The notes under the pieces are model-generated. The model was not told the origin of the DNA and did not search any database. It saw only the letters and a list, made by a program, of their open reading frames with translations. Positions 54,073 to 62,209 of a stretch of 64,000 nt of DNA are shown piece after piece (the stretch's first letter is position 1; each line of letters starts with the position of its first letter). Source of the stretch: Eoetvoesia sp035555955 (GTDB lineage Bacteria; Pseudomonadota; Gammaproteobacteria; Burkholderiales; Burkholderiaceae_B); the NCBI RefSeq assembly GCF_035555955.1, contig NZ_DATMGA010000027.1, positions 1-64,000 on the forward strand, written 5' to 3'. The position numbers and the translations under genes are program-made.

Positions 54073-55236
54073 CTATTTTTTTTTGTCGTCGCCGCCATCG
54101 GGCAGGTAGATTTCGGCGGTGCCCGGCCGAATGCAGCGCACGTATTCGCGCGTGGCGTCGATGCAGCCGCCGTTTACGTACACGCCGGCGGGTTCGCGCA
54201 GCCGCAGCATTTCCTTGAGAATGCGCTCGATCTCGGCGGGGCTGGTCAACGACTGGCGCACGCGGTCGTCGACGATGTTGTCGTCGACCTGCAGCTTGCC
54301 GTTCTTGCCCATGAAGGTGGCGTGGCGCCAATGGTAAAGCTCGACGCACTTGGTGGTGAGGTTGAAAGGCTGGTCGCGCTTCCAGAAATTGGTGAACAGA
54401 CCATCGCCCATGTAAATGACCCACGACCCCTCGTAGCCTTCGGCATTGGAGGAGGGCTCGTCGGGGTTGCGGAACCACACACGGTCGCCCGGCACGTAGT
54501 AGCGCATGGGCAGGGGCTCGTTGAGGGTGCCGTATTCTTTCAGGAAAGCATCGTGGAACGGGCCGGACATGATGGCGCGGGTTTCCCATTGATGCTGCAA
54601 CTGGCTCAGCAGCTTGGGGTTGCTGCGCGCCAGCTCTTGCGCCAGGCCCAGCAACAACACGTATTCGGTTGCCCGGTAGCACGAGAACGAATACAGCTTG
54701 CCCGACGCATCGGGCTGGGTGGCGGCCTGGAGCGCCGCGATGATGGGCTTGCCGGGATTCAGGATGAAGCCCGTGGCTTCCGAGTAGCTCCAGTATTCGG
54801 TGGGGCGTTCGGCTTCTTCGGTGTCAAAGGCCAGCGCCGTCTTGCGCGCGTTCTGAACGATGTTGCGGCGTACGCGCACGGCTGATTCGAGCTCTTCGAT
54901 GTTGGGATAGGAAAACGCCACGGGCCCGAGCAGCATGGCCAGGACGATTTCACGATCGAGGTCGTCGGACTTGTTGACGACGTCGAGCCCCAGCTTGCGG
55001 CACAGCATGGTGCTGTCGTACTGGGGCGCCCAGTCGTGGGCGAAGGCTTCGCTGAGGCGATAGCGAATGACGTGGCCGCCCGGCCCCTTGTGCCGGGAGA
55101 CGACCACGTAGGGATCCAGCCCCAGTTCATGCAGGTACTCAAGCCCGCTTTCCTGCGCAGCATCCAGCCGCGCCGCCCTGCCATGCAGTTCGATTCCACC
55201 CACACCCAATTGAATTGGATGAATTGCTTCCGTCAT
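54073..55236 (-). CDS. Tgl-like protein (bacterial transglutaminase-related), function uncertain
   Basis: 387 residues, no signal peptide, charged tail ending DDKKK. Parts resemble Bacillus spore-coat protein-glutamine gamma-glutamyltransferase (Tgl): KLYSFSCYRATEYVLLLGLA matches the region around the Tgl nucleophile (AFECATAIV), and GDRVWFRNPD with EGSWVIYMGDGLF matches the Tgl segment GDCLYFKNP ... GENVILLGEDKYF. The Cys is retained. The His that follows in Tgl (AHGLGI) is not obviously present; a later YHWRH could substitute. It is longer than Tgl (~245) and has its own N-terminal region. I judged this from remembered Tgl sequence, so the family call is tentative. The neighbour on the same strand is an AA_synth gene, but a terminator separates them. 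Confidence 0.5.
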   Translation of the reverse strand: MTEAIHPIQLGVGGIELHGRAARLDAAQESGLEYLHELGLDPYVVVSRHKGPGGHVIRYRLSEAFAHDWAPQYDSTMLCRKLGLDVVNKSDDLDREIVLAMLLGPVAFSYPNIEELESAVRVRRNIVQNARKTALAFDTEEAERPTEYWSYSEATGFILNPGKPIIAALQAATQPDASGKLYSFSCYRATEYVLLLGLAQELARSNPKLLSQLQHQWETRAIMSGPFHDAFLKEYGTLNEPLPMRYYVPGDRVWFRNPDEPSSNAEGYEGSWVIYMGDGLFTNFWKRDQPFNLTTKCVELYHWRHATFMGKNGKLQVDDNIVDDRVRQSLTSPAEIERILKEMLRLREPAGVYVNGGCIDATREYVRCIRPGTAEIYLPDGGDDKKK

Positions 55237-55260
55237 AGTGACTCGCTAAAAATTACGAAT

Positions 55261-55310
55261 GCCCCCACGCTGCACCGCCAACGCGGCCGGGCCGCCCTCA
55301 AGGCAAAAAA
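55261..55310 (+). repeat. Degenerate, shortened REP-like repeat
   Basis: It begins GCCCCCACGCTGCACCGC like the units at 15460 and 19593 but lacks most of the central hairpin and ends GGCAAAAAACAAAACC. It lies directly before a terminator hairpin. Confidence 0.6.
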
Positions 55311-55346
55311 CAAAACCCCGATACGCAATAGCATACCGGGGTTTTG
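55311..55346 (-). terminator. Intrinsic terminator after the AA_synth gene
   Basis: A perfect 10-bp stem: CAAAACCCCG (55311-55320) with CGGGGTTTTG (55337-55346). In the leftward direction it is followed by a run of Ts (GTTTTTTG). It should end the transcript of the gene at 55444-56025 before the Tgl-like gene. Confidence 0.88.
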
Positions 55347-55443
55347 CTTACAGAAAAACCATGGAATGCCCGAAGGAAGCCGACTGAAACATTCCTGGCG
55401 CGCCGGAGACGGCGCAATGCAGCGGGGCGCGCGGCCCACGCTC

Positions 55444-56025
55444 CTAGCGCAGGCCGTCCTTGCCCACCACGTCTTTTTCCTGCAGGCCGCCGACGCGGGC
55501 GTGGATGCGGCCGCCGGTTGCCATGGCCAGACCGAACACGATCTCGTCGCGCCGCGGGCCGTCCCAGATGGTCAGCTCGGCCGCGCCGAAGTGGCTGCGC
55601 ACATAGGCGGCGTGAATATGCGCCAGCGGAATAATGAGCCGCGTACCGACCGTGCCGATGCTTTTGGCCGAAGGCACGATGGCCTTGGGGTCGCCCAGCA
55701 GTTCGCGCATGGCCCAGCCGCCGGCTTCATGCCAGACCGCGCCGTGCTCCAGTTCGCCGTCTTCGCCCACCAGCGCGGCCTTGCCGTATGCCTGCACGTT
55801 GGCCGCACCGCCCAGGGCCTGCACCGCGTTCGTGGCCAGTTCTTTGCCCAGTTGCCGCAGTTCGGCCATGAAAGGCAGGAGGTCCTGCTCGTAGCGCCCC
55901 GCATAGGGGTTCTTGACAATGGCGCTTGCCACGGCCACCCGCAGCGGCGTTTCCAGCCGGGGGCCGCCTTCATGCCAACTTTCTTCCACATCCAGCTTGT
56001 ACTTGCGCACATTGACGAGCGACAT
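55444..56025 (-). CDS. Amino acid synthesis (AA_synth) family protein
   Basis: 193 residues, no signal peptide. It shows the AA_synth pattern: RVAVASAIVKNPYAGRYEQDL near the N-terminus, GKAALVGEDGELEHGAVWHE in the middle and GPRRDEIVFGLAMATGGR near the end. The family name comes from an early annotation; the biochemical activity is not established to my knowledge. The start has AGGAG upstream. The gene is divergent from the FAH operon and followed by a strong terminator, so it is transcribed alone. Confidence 0.75.
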   Translation of the reverse strand: MSLVNVRKYKLDVEESWHEGGPRLETPLRVAVASAIVKNPYAGRYEQDLLPFMAELRQLGKELATNAVQALGGAANVQAYGKAALVGEDGELEHGAVWHEAGGWAMRELLGDPKAIVPSAKSIGTVGTRLIIPLAHIHAAYVRSHFGAAELTIWDGPRRDEIVFGLAMATGGRIHARVGGLQEKDVVGKDGLR

Positions 56026-56195
56026 TGAAATCTCCTGAATAGACTATGGGTGCGGGCGGCCTTTGCGCCCCGGCCCCGAACGCCGGGCCATGTCGAAGGC
56101 CTATGCCGGACACGCCTGCGGTACACCGCAGCGCAAGCGCCGAACTTGTCCAAGCACATTGCCGACAGCGCAGTATACAAAGATTGTCCCGCTTA

Positions 56196-56227
56196 TTTTG
56201 TGCAAATAAAATTTTTTATGCACAAAA
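56196..56227. promoter_or_regulatory. Operator-like inverted repeat upstream of the FAH operon
   Basis: Perfect 9-bp arms TTTTGTGCA (56196-56204) and TGCACAAAA (56219-56227) with a 14-bp AT-only spacer. The right part reads TTTTATGCACAAAA (56214-56227), which matches the site before the gntR gene (59586-59599) at 12 of 14 positions. It overlaps the proposed -35 box of the FAH promoter, so a bound regulator would repress. Confidence 0.65.
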
Positions 56228-56246
56228 ATTATTTTACCCCTATAAT
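56219..56246 (+). promoter_or_regulatory. Proposed promoter of the FAH-VOC-hydroxylase operon
   Basis: -35 TGCACA (56219-56224), 16-bp spacer, -10 TATAAT (56241-56246, exact consensus), 57 bp before the ATG at 56304. The -35 box lies in the right arm of the operator-like repeat. Confidence 0.6.
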
Positions 56247-56303
56247 CCGGCCAAGGGGAAATGCCGCGGCACCATCCATCCATTCTTATATCCGGAGAAG
56301 ACC

Positions 56304-57152
56304 ATGAAACTGATTTCCTACCACCGCGACGGCAAGGCTTGTTTTGGCGCCGTCGTCGACGACGGCGTCATCGAACTGAGCGGCCGCGTCGCCGCGCCCG
56401 ACCTGGCAAGCCTCGTCGCCGACGCGCAGCAACTGCAGCAGGCCCAGGACATCGTCGCCAAGGGTCAGCCCGATCGCAAGCTGGCCTCGGTGGATCTGGA
56501 TCCCGTCATCCCCAACCCCCGCAAAGTGGTTTGCGTGGGCATCAATTACGTCAAGCACGCCGAAGAGGCCGGACGCAAGGTCGGTGACTACCCCGTCATC
56601 TTCCAGCGCTATTCGGAAACCGTGCTGGCCCACGGCAAACCTCTGCTGCGCCCCAAGGCATCCACCCACTTCGACTTCGAGGCGGAACTGGCCGTGGTCA
56701 TCGGCAAGGGCGGTTCGCACATCGACCCGGCCAACGCCATGGAACACGTTGCGGGCTACACCTGCTTCAACGACGCCAGCGTGCGCGACTGGCAGTTCCA
56801 CACCCACCAATACGGCATGGGCAAGAACTTCCGCGCGACCGGCGCCGTCGGCCCCTGGCTGGTCACCGCCGATGAAATCCCCGAATACCGCAACCTGACC
56901 ATCCAGGGCGTGCTGAACGGCCAGGTCATGCAGGAAGGCAAGCTGTCGGAACTGGCCTTCGATGTTCCCGCGCTTATCGCCTACATCTCGCAAGCCCTGC
57001 CGTGGCACCCGGGCGACATCCTGGCCACCGGCACGCCCAGCGGCATCGGCTTCAAGCGCACGCCGCCCGTCTTCCTGAAAGACGGCGACACCTTCGACGT
57101 CGTCGTTCCCGGGGTCGGTACGCTGTCCAACCCCGTCGTCGACGAAACCTGA
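56304..57152 (+). CDS. Fumarylacetoacetate hydrolase (FAH) family protein
   Basis: 282 residues. The FAH C-terminal domain begins near VVCVGINYVKHAEE; the metal-binding acidic residues are in DFEAELAVVIG, and GDILATGTPSGIGF is the family signature. Members hydrolyse C-C bonds of diketo acids, or isomerise or decarboxylate products of ring cleavage. GGAG precedes the ATG. It is the first gene of an operon with a VOC protein, an MhpA-like ring hydroxylase and a GntR regulator, which suggests the last hydrolytic step of an aromatic pathway (inference). Confidence 0.92.
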   Translation: MKLISYHRDGKACFGAVVDDGVIELSGRVAAPDLASLVADAQQLQQAQDIVAKGQPDRKLASVDLDPVIPNPRKVVCVGINYVKHAEEAGRKVGDYPVIFQRYSETVLAHGKPLLRPKASTHFDFEAELAVVIGKGGSHIDPANAMEHVAGYTCFNDASVRDWQFHTHQYGMGKNFRATGAVGPWLVTADEIPEYRNLTIQGVLNGQVMQEGKLSELAFDVPALIAYISQALPWHPGDILATGTPSGIGFKRTPPVFLKDGDTFDVVVPGVGTLSNPVVDET

Positions 57153-57211
57153 CCCATCACCACGACAACGGCGCAAAGCCCTTGCAAAAAGGGTCGCGCC
57201 GGGAGACAAGC

Positions 57212-57763
57212 ATGTCCAAACTGCCTCAAATCAACTTCACGCACACCGGGATCTTCTGCGCCGACCTGCCCATGATGGTCGATTACTACTGCCAGAAAAT
57301 CGGCTTTGTCGTCAGCGACGAAGGCGTCGCCTCCACCGGGCACCGCCTGTTCTTCCTGACCCAGAATCCCGAAATCCACCACCAACTGGTGCTGTTCGAG
57401 GGCAAGCCCGCCAACCTGCCCTTCAATCCCATCAACCAGTTGTCATTCCTGCTCAACTCGCTGGACGACCTGCGGCTTTTCTACAAAAAAGCCGTCGAGT
57501 TCAAGTTCAACGACATCGATCAGGTCGATCACGGCAACGCTTGGTCCATGTATTTCAGGGATCCTGAGGGCAACCCGCTGGAAATGTACGTCGATACGCC
57601 TTTCTACACCCATCAGCCGTGCCGCGAACCGCTGGATCTTACACAGTCCAGCGAACAAATCATCGCCACGACCAAGGCCATGTGCCAGCGCCGCCCCGAC
57701 TTCATGACTCGCGACGAATGGATGCGGGCCACCCGCGAACGCATCGAGCGCCTGCGCGCCTGA
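57212..57763 (+). CDS. VOC (glyoxalase/extradiol dioxygenase fold) family protein
   Basis: 183 residues, one VOC unit of two beta-alpha-beta modules. The first module starts FTHTGIFCADLPMMVDYYCQKIGF; the second ends DPEGNPLEMYVD, where Glu is the usual last metal ligand. The start of the second module reads INQLSFLL with Gln at a position often held by His, so the metal site may be altered. In this operon a ring-cleaving dioxygenase would fit between hydroxylase and FAH hydrolase, but the sequence does not prove that activity. The ATG at 57212 has GGGAG upstream. Confidence 0.82.
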   Translation: MSKLPQINFTHTGIFCADLPMMVDYYCQKIGFVVSDEGVASTGHRLFFLTQNPEIHHQLVLFEGKPANLPFNPINQLSFLLNSLDDLRLFYKKAVEFKFNDIDQVDHGNAWSMYFRDPEGNPLEMYVDTPFYTHQPCREPLDLTQSSEQIIATTKAMCQRRPDFMTRDEWMRATRERIERLRA

Positions 57764-57919
57764 ACGCACACAAGACGTAAGACGTCGGTGCGCACACATC
57801 TGGCGGGCATTGGCAGCCGGAACTGCCGGCACGGCCGCCATTGAGCATTCAACAAGCGGGGCTTGGGCTGGAACCGCCAATGGAAGGGGTTGCCCTCCCA
57901 GACTTTGGGACGAATTTTT

Positions 57920-59569
57920 ATGGATTTCGATCTGGTCATTGTAGGCTTGGGGCCCGTGGGCGCCGTCGCCGCCAACCTGGCGGGCCAGCGCGGCCTGAAG
58001 GTCCTGGCGCTGGACAAGCAAACGGAAATCTACGACAAGCCACGCGCGTTCGGCCTGGATCACGAAATCATGCGGATCCTGGGCAATATCGGCGTGGCCG
58101 GCGACATTGCCCGGCACGTCATGCCTTATCGAACCAGCGAATACCACACAAGCGGCTCGCGCGTGCTCAAGCGCATCGTGGCGGCCAGCCCGCCGTTGCC
58201 GCTGGGCTGGGAAGCCAACTATGTATTCTCCCAGCCCGCCCTGGAAGCCGCGCTGCGCAAGAAAGCGCTGTCGCTGCCCAGCGTGCGGATCGAGCTTGGC
58301 ACGCAAGCCGTCGCCACCAGCCCCATCCCGGACGGCCAGCAGCTCACGCTGCGCAATGCCCAGGGCGCCGAGCGCCGCGTCTCCGCCCGCTACGTCCTGG
58401 CCTGCGATGGTGGGTCCAGCACCCTGCGTTCAATGCTGGGCCTCGACATGGAAGACCTGCTGTTCGACGAACCTTGGCTGGTGGTCGACATCATGGTCGA
58501 GCCGCATGCGCTGGATAGCCTGCCCCAGACCAACATCCAGTATTGCGAAACGGCCAGGCCATGCACCTACATCGTCGGGCCGGGCCGCCACAGGCGCTGG
58601 GAATTCATGATCAACGAAGGCGAAGCACCCGAAGCCCTGGCCCAGCCCGGCGCCGTCGAAAAGCTGCTGGCCCGCTGGCTCGCGCCGCAGGACTACCGAT
58701 TCTGGCGCTCCGCCGCCTACCGTTTCCACGCGCTGGTACTGCGGCAATGGCGCCGCGACCAGGTTTTCTTCCTGGGCGATGCCGCCCACATGACGCCGCC
58801 CTTCATGGCCCAGGGCATGTGCCAGGGCGTGCGCGACGCCGCCAATCTTGTGTGGAAGCTGGATATGCTCATCAAGGGCCTTGCCGCCCCCGAACTGCTC
58901 GATTCCTACCAGGAAGAACGGCTGCCCCACGTGCGCCACACCACGCTGGTCACCAAAGAACTGGGCCGGGTCATCTGCGAACGCGACCCCGCCAAGGCCG
59001 CCGAGCGCGACGAACGCATGCTGGCCGATATGAAGGCGCACCCCGAGCCCACCGTACGGCAATCCCTGATTCCCGGGCTTTCGGGCGGCTTCATCGCCGC
59101 GCCGGACCTGGCTTGCGCCCAAGGCGAGTTGTTCCCGCAACCCTTCGTCCATGACGCCCAGGGCAAAGCGGGCTTGCTGGACGAATTCACCGGCGCCTCG
59201 TTCCGCCTGGCCGTCGCCCACGACATCGATCTTTCCGCGCTGCGACCCGCCGTCGAGGACTGGCGGCAGGCTACCTCGCTGCCGCTGGCCCTGGTAAGAC
59301 TCGTCAATGGCATGCAGTCCGAATCGCCGTGCGAAGCCTGCGATTTCCAGGAAAGAGACGGCGTATTGCAGCGCTGGATGGCCGGCCACGGCTGCAGGAT
59401 CGCGCTGGTGCGGCCCGACCATTATGTATTCGGCGCCTGCGTCGCCAGCGAACAGGCCGTGGCGCTGCTGGACGATTTGCGGCATAGACTGGCGTCGGGC
59501 TCGTCGCACCCGCAGCCTGGCGAACCCACGGCGCAGGCGCGGAAACAAGCCGAAATTCCGCCCGAATAA
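57920..59569 (+). CDS. FAD-dependent aromatic hydroxylase, MhpA-like
   Basis: 549 residues, the size of MhpA (3-(3-hydroxyphenyl)propionate hydroxylase). FAD-binding GLGPVG is at 9-14, with the adjacent ALDKQTEIYDKPRAFGLDHE segment, LACDGGSSTLR for the DG motif and LGDAAHMTPPFMAQGMCQG for the second FAD motif. The C-terminal ~150 residues are the thioredoxin-like domain of the phenol hydroxylase family. It adds a hydroxyl to a phenolic acid, using NAD(P)H and oxygen. The start was chosen at MDFDLVIVG; an upstream ATG 19 codons earlier does not match the family. It is followed 60 bp later by gntR. Confidence 0.9.
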   Translation: MDFDLVIVGLGPVGAVAANLAGQRGLKVLALDKQTEIYDKPRAFGLDHEIMRILGNIGVAGDIARHVMPYRTSEYHTSGSRVLKRIVAASPPLPLGWEANYVFSQPALEAALRKKALSLPSVRIELGTQAVATSPIPDGQQLTLRNAQGAERRVSARYVLACDGGSSTLRSMLGLDMEDLLFDEPWLVVDIMVEPHALDSLPQTNIQYCETARPCTYIVGPGRHRRWEFMINEGEAPEALAQPGAVEKLLARWLAPQDYRFWRSAAYRFHALVLRQWRRDQVFFLGDAAHMTPPFMAQGMCQGVRDAANLVWKLDMLIKGLAAPELLDSYQEERLPHVRHTTLVTKELGRVICERDPAKAAERDERMLADMKAHPEPTVRQSLIPGLSGGFIAAPDLACAQGELFPQPFVHDAQGKAGLLDEFTGASFRLAVAHDIDLSALRPAVEDWRQATSLPLALVRLVNGMQSESPCEACDFQERDGVLQRWMAGHGCRIALVRPDHYVFGACVASEQAVALLDDLRHRLASGSSHPQPGEPTAQARKQAEIPPE

Positions 59570-59585
59570 TTTGCAGTAAGTCACG

Positions 59586-59599
59586 TTTTACGCATAAAA
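59586..59599. promoter_or_regulatory. Operator-like site before the gntR gene
   Basis: TTTTACGCATAAAA, an imperfect palindrome with 5-bp arms TTTTA/TAAAA. Its reverse complement TTTTATGCGTAAAA matches the TTTTATGCACAAAA site in front of the FAH gene at 12 of 14 positions. It lies 30 bp before the gntR ATG, consistent with autoregulation. Confidence 0.55.
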
Positions 59600-59629
59600 T
59601 CGCTTCATCTTCCCTTCAGGACTTCAGCG

Positions 59630-60331
59630 ATGGATAACTTCCTGGCCGAACCGGCGTCAGGTGCGCCCTTGATCGAAGTCGCCCTCACCCGCATGAAACG
59701 CGCCATTATCTGCGGCGAACTCGAACCGGGCGCCAAGCTCAAGGTGGAAACCCTGTCCAAATCCTACGGACTCAGCAGCTCGCCCATACGCGAAGCGCTG
59801 AACCGGCTGGCCCAGGACGGCATCGTCACGGCCAGCGACAACAAAGGCTTCCGGGTCGCTCCCATCTCCGTCGAAGACTTCCAGGAGATTTCGCGCCTGC
59901 GCATCCTGCTTGAATGCGAAGCGCTGTCCGACGCCATGACCTATGGCGACGACACCTGGGAAGGCGACATACTGGCGTCCTTCCATCGGCTCAGCGCCGC
60001 CGAAAAACGCCTTGAAACCGGTCCCGTGGCGCTGGACGACGATTGGTCCAGCCGGCACAAGGCCTTCCATTTTGCCTTGTTCTCGGCCTGTCCTTCACCC
60101 TTGCTGCTGGGCTTCATCAATTCGCTGTTCGACCGGGCCGAACGCTACCGCCGGTTCTCCGCGCAGCACCGGCAGGTTGCCCGCAATAAAAACAACGAAC
60201 ATCAACTGCTGATGAAGGCCGTGCTAAGCGGCGACAAGGCCAAGGCCACGGCCATGCTGCGCCAGCATATCGAGCAGACCCAGGGCAATGTTCGCCAGGC
60301 GCTCGAACGCCAGGCCGCAACCCTGCAGTAG
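59630..60331 (+). CDS. GntR family transcriptional regulator, FadR/FCD subfamily
   Basis: 233 residues. The N-terminal winged helix (about 12-80) has LKVETLSKSYGLSSSPIREA and LAQDGIVTASDNKGFRVAP; the helical FCD effector domain follows, with metal-ligand-type His residues in RHKAFHFALF and NEHQLLMKAV. It is the last gene of the aromatic-degradation operon that begins at 56304 and probably represses it when no effector is present. Matching operator-like sites occur before the operon and before this gene. Confidence 0.93.
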   Translation: MDNFLAEPASGAPLIEVALTRMKRAIICGELEPGAKLKVETLSKSYGLSSSPIREALNRLAQDGIVTASDNKGFRVAPISVEDFQEISRLRILLECEALSDAMTYGDDTWEGDILASFHRLSAAEKRLETGPVALDDDWSSRHKAFHFALFSACPSPLLLGFINSLFDRAERYRRFSAQHRQVARNKNNEHQLLMKAVLSGDKAKATAMLRQHIEQTQGNVRQALERQAATLQ

Positions 60332-60421
60332 CCGGCTCCGGCGCCCGGCCTCTCGGCCGCCGCGGGCTCCGGCCCGCAAGCCTGCCGGTTCACGCCGATC
60401 GTCCAGGCCGGCCGCAAGGCC

Positions 60422-60730
60422 CTAGGCCTTCTTCACATAGCCGTTGCACCAGCCATGTATCGAGACCTCTTTGCCCGCGAACAGCGGACAGGGGCCCCAA
60501 TCGGCCGTACCGCCCTGGTAGAACTGGCAATTGCCGCAGTGCTCGCCCGCCGCGTATTTTGTGTATTTGGCCTTGTCGACCGTCGTGGCATCGTGGGTAT
60601 AGCCCAGTGCCTTGGCCGCGGGATCGTTCTCATCGAGCTTGGCCGCTTGCGCAAAGCCCTGCCGCGCAAGAGCAAGCGAAGAAGCAGCGCCCAGGCTGGT
60701 TAACAAGAACGTGCGTCGAGACGATTTCAT
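60422..60730 (-). CDS. High-potential iron-sulfur protein (HiPIP)
   Basis: 102 residues. A twin-arginine signal (SRRTFLLTS) covers about the first 29 residues. Four cysteines, C65, C68, C81 and C95 (CGNC ... CPLF ... GWC), hold a 4Fe-4S cluster in the HiPIP spacing. The protein is folded in the cytoplasm, exported by Tat and carries electrons in the periplasm. It is convergent with gntR and stands 232 bp after the binding-protein gene. Which oxidase or reductase it serves is unknown. Confidence 0.95.
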   Translation of the reverse strand: MKSSRRTFLLTSLGAASSLALARQGFAQAAKLDENDPAAKALGYTHDATTVDKAKYTKYAAGEHCGNCQFYQGGTADWGPCPLFAGKEVSIHGWCNGYVKKA

Positions 60731-60962
60731 GATGACTCCTTAACGTAATGCCGGCTTCACGCCGGACAAACCAGGACTGCCCAATGCAGTCCTCGATATG
60801 GCGGTCGAAGCCAGGTACACGTAAGGAAAATAGCGCAGATGGCGCCAACCGTCGTTTTCAGGGGCAGCTTTGCCCTGCCGGAGACTGCCGCCCCGGCCAG
60901 GCTAGGACCCGCCTAGAAAAACATGGTACTGCACATTGCGGCATAAAGCAGGCCGGCACAGC

Positions 60963-61964
60963 CTATTGCACGAACTCGTTGGTGAATACGTCGCTGGCCT
61001 TGAGCTTGTTGCGGATGATGTTGTTATGCAGGTAGAAGTCCTGCAGGGCGTTGACCCTGTCGGCGTTGAATTCGCCCAGCACCTTCTGGCCCGGATACAC
61101 GTTTTTCGCGTAGTACTCCATGACCTGCTTGACGAGCGCTTCGCGCCCTTTGTAGGAGGGCACCGCCTTGATATATTCGGCCGCGGCTTCGTCGGGGTTT
61201 GCCTGCACCTGGGCCAGCGACTTGAGCGTGGCGCTCACGAATTTGCGGATCACCTCGGGGTGGCTCTTGATGTAGTCGTCGGAAGCCATGATGGCCTGCG
61301 CCATGCCGGGGAAGAAGTCGCCGGTGGATTCCCACTTGAGCTTGGCGCCAGCCTCTTCGGCAAAGGCCCCCATTTCAGGCGCACCCACCAGGCCGTCGGC
61401 CTTGCCCAGCGCGACCTGCTGCCAGATGCCGGTGGGGCCGGCGGCCTGGACATGCACGTCGTTCTGAGTAAGGCCGCCCTTGGCCAGAATGGCCAGCGTG
61501 GCATAGAAGGATGTGTCCTGGTACGCCATGACGGTAAGCGTTTTGCCCTTCAGGTCGGCAGGTTTGTCGATATGGCGGTCTTCGCGGGTCATGAGCTGGT
61601 GCAGGGCATGGCCGCCAAGCAGCGCGACGCCTTTGACGGGGATGCCGTTCTGGCGAAGGATGATGGGGGTATCGCCCAAGGCGCCGCCCAACTGCCCATT
61701 GCCCGCGCCCAGTTGCTTGCCCACGTCGGCGCCGCCCTTGACGGTTACGAACCTAACCGAAAGCCCTTCCTTTTCGTACAGATGCTTGCTTTGCGCCAGC
61801 ATGAAGGGCGCGAATGCAATGGCCTGCGCCGGCGCTGGCAGCAGATACGTAATTTCGGTAAGCGGCTTGTCCTGCGCATTGGCCGCGCCTGCCGGCAACG
61901 CCATGGCCAGGCCCAGCGCCGCGGCGCCCGCCCCCTTTTGAACTGCCTTGATTGCGTCGAACAT
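60963..61964 (-). CDS. ABC transporter substrate-binding protein, NMT1/SsuA type
   Basis: 333 residues. A signal peptide runs to about ANA-Q (30). The mature protein has TEITYLLPAPAQAIAFAPFMLAQ and DLKGKTLTVMAYQDTSFYATL, the pattern of NMT1/THI5-type binding proteins. The start is ATG 61964 with GAGAGGAAG upstream; the frame beyond it is not signal-like. No permease or ATPase gene adjoins it. Its promoter overlaps a 24-bp operator identical in layout to the one before the Rieske gene at 63035, and a TetR gene lies between the two. Confidence 0.88.
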   Translation of the reverse strand: MFDAIKAVQKGAGAAALGLAMALPAGAANAQDKPLTEITYLLPAPAQAIAFAPFMLAQSKHLYEKEGLSVRFVTVKGGADVGKQLGAGNGQLGGALGDTPIILRQNGIPVKGVALLGGHALHQLMTREDRHIDKPADLKGKTLTVMAYQDTSFYATLAILAKGGLTQNDVHVQAAGPTGIWQQVALGKADGLVGAPEMGAFAEEAGAKLKWESTGDFFPGMAQAIMASDDYIKSHPEVIRKFVSATLKSLAQVQANPDEAAAEYIKAVPSYKGREALVKQVMEYYAKNVYPGQKVLGEFNADRVNALQDFYLHNNIIRNKLKASDVFTNEFVQ

Positions 61965-62064
61965 GAAAGTCTTCCTCTCGATAGTTATAGAAAAATGCCG
62001 ACCGCCTGCCACAGGAAAACCCGGGACAGTCGGGTGTGCATCCATACCGGGTGAACTCTCACCC

Positions 62065-62088
62065 ATAATTCACTTGAAAGCGAATTAT
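62065..62088. promoter_or_regulatory. Operator ATAATTC-N10-GAATTAT at the binding-protein promoter
   Basis: Perfect 7-bp arms (62065-62071 and 62082-62088). It covers five of the six bases of the -10 box of the leftward promoter. The same 24-bp layout recurs at 62980-63003. It is the likely target of the TetR protein encoded between them. Confidence 0.75.
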
Positions 62089-62113
62089 AAATGTATAAAA
62101 TCGTAAAGGTCTA
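62084..62113 (-). promoter_or_regulatory. Proposed promoter of the NMT1-type binding-protein gene
   Basis: Read leftward: -35 TAGACC (62113-62108), 18-bp spacer, -10 TATAAT (62089-62084, exact consensus). The -10 starts one base before the operator. Confidence 0.65.
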
Positions 62114-62209
62114 TCAGTAGTAATCAGTAGTAGCTCCAGCGCGCCGCGCAAACGGCATGCCGGCCTGGCCACCCCCGGATCCTGCCCCACACAAGCTTAT
62201 GAACGCATC

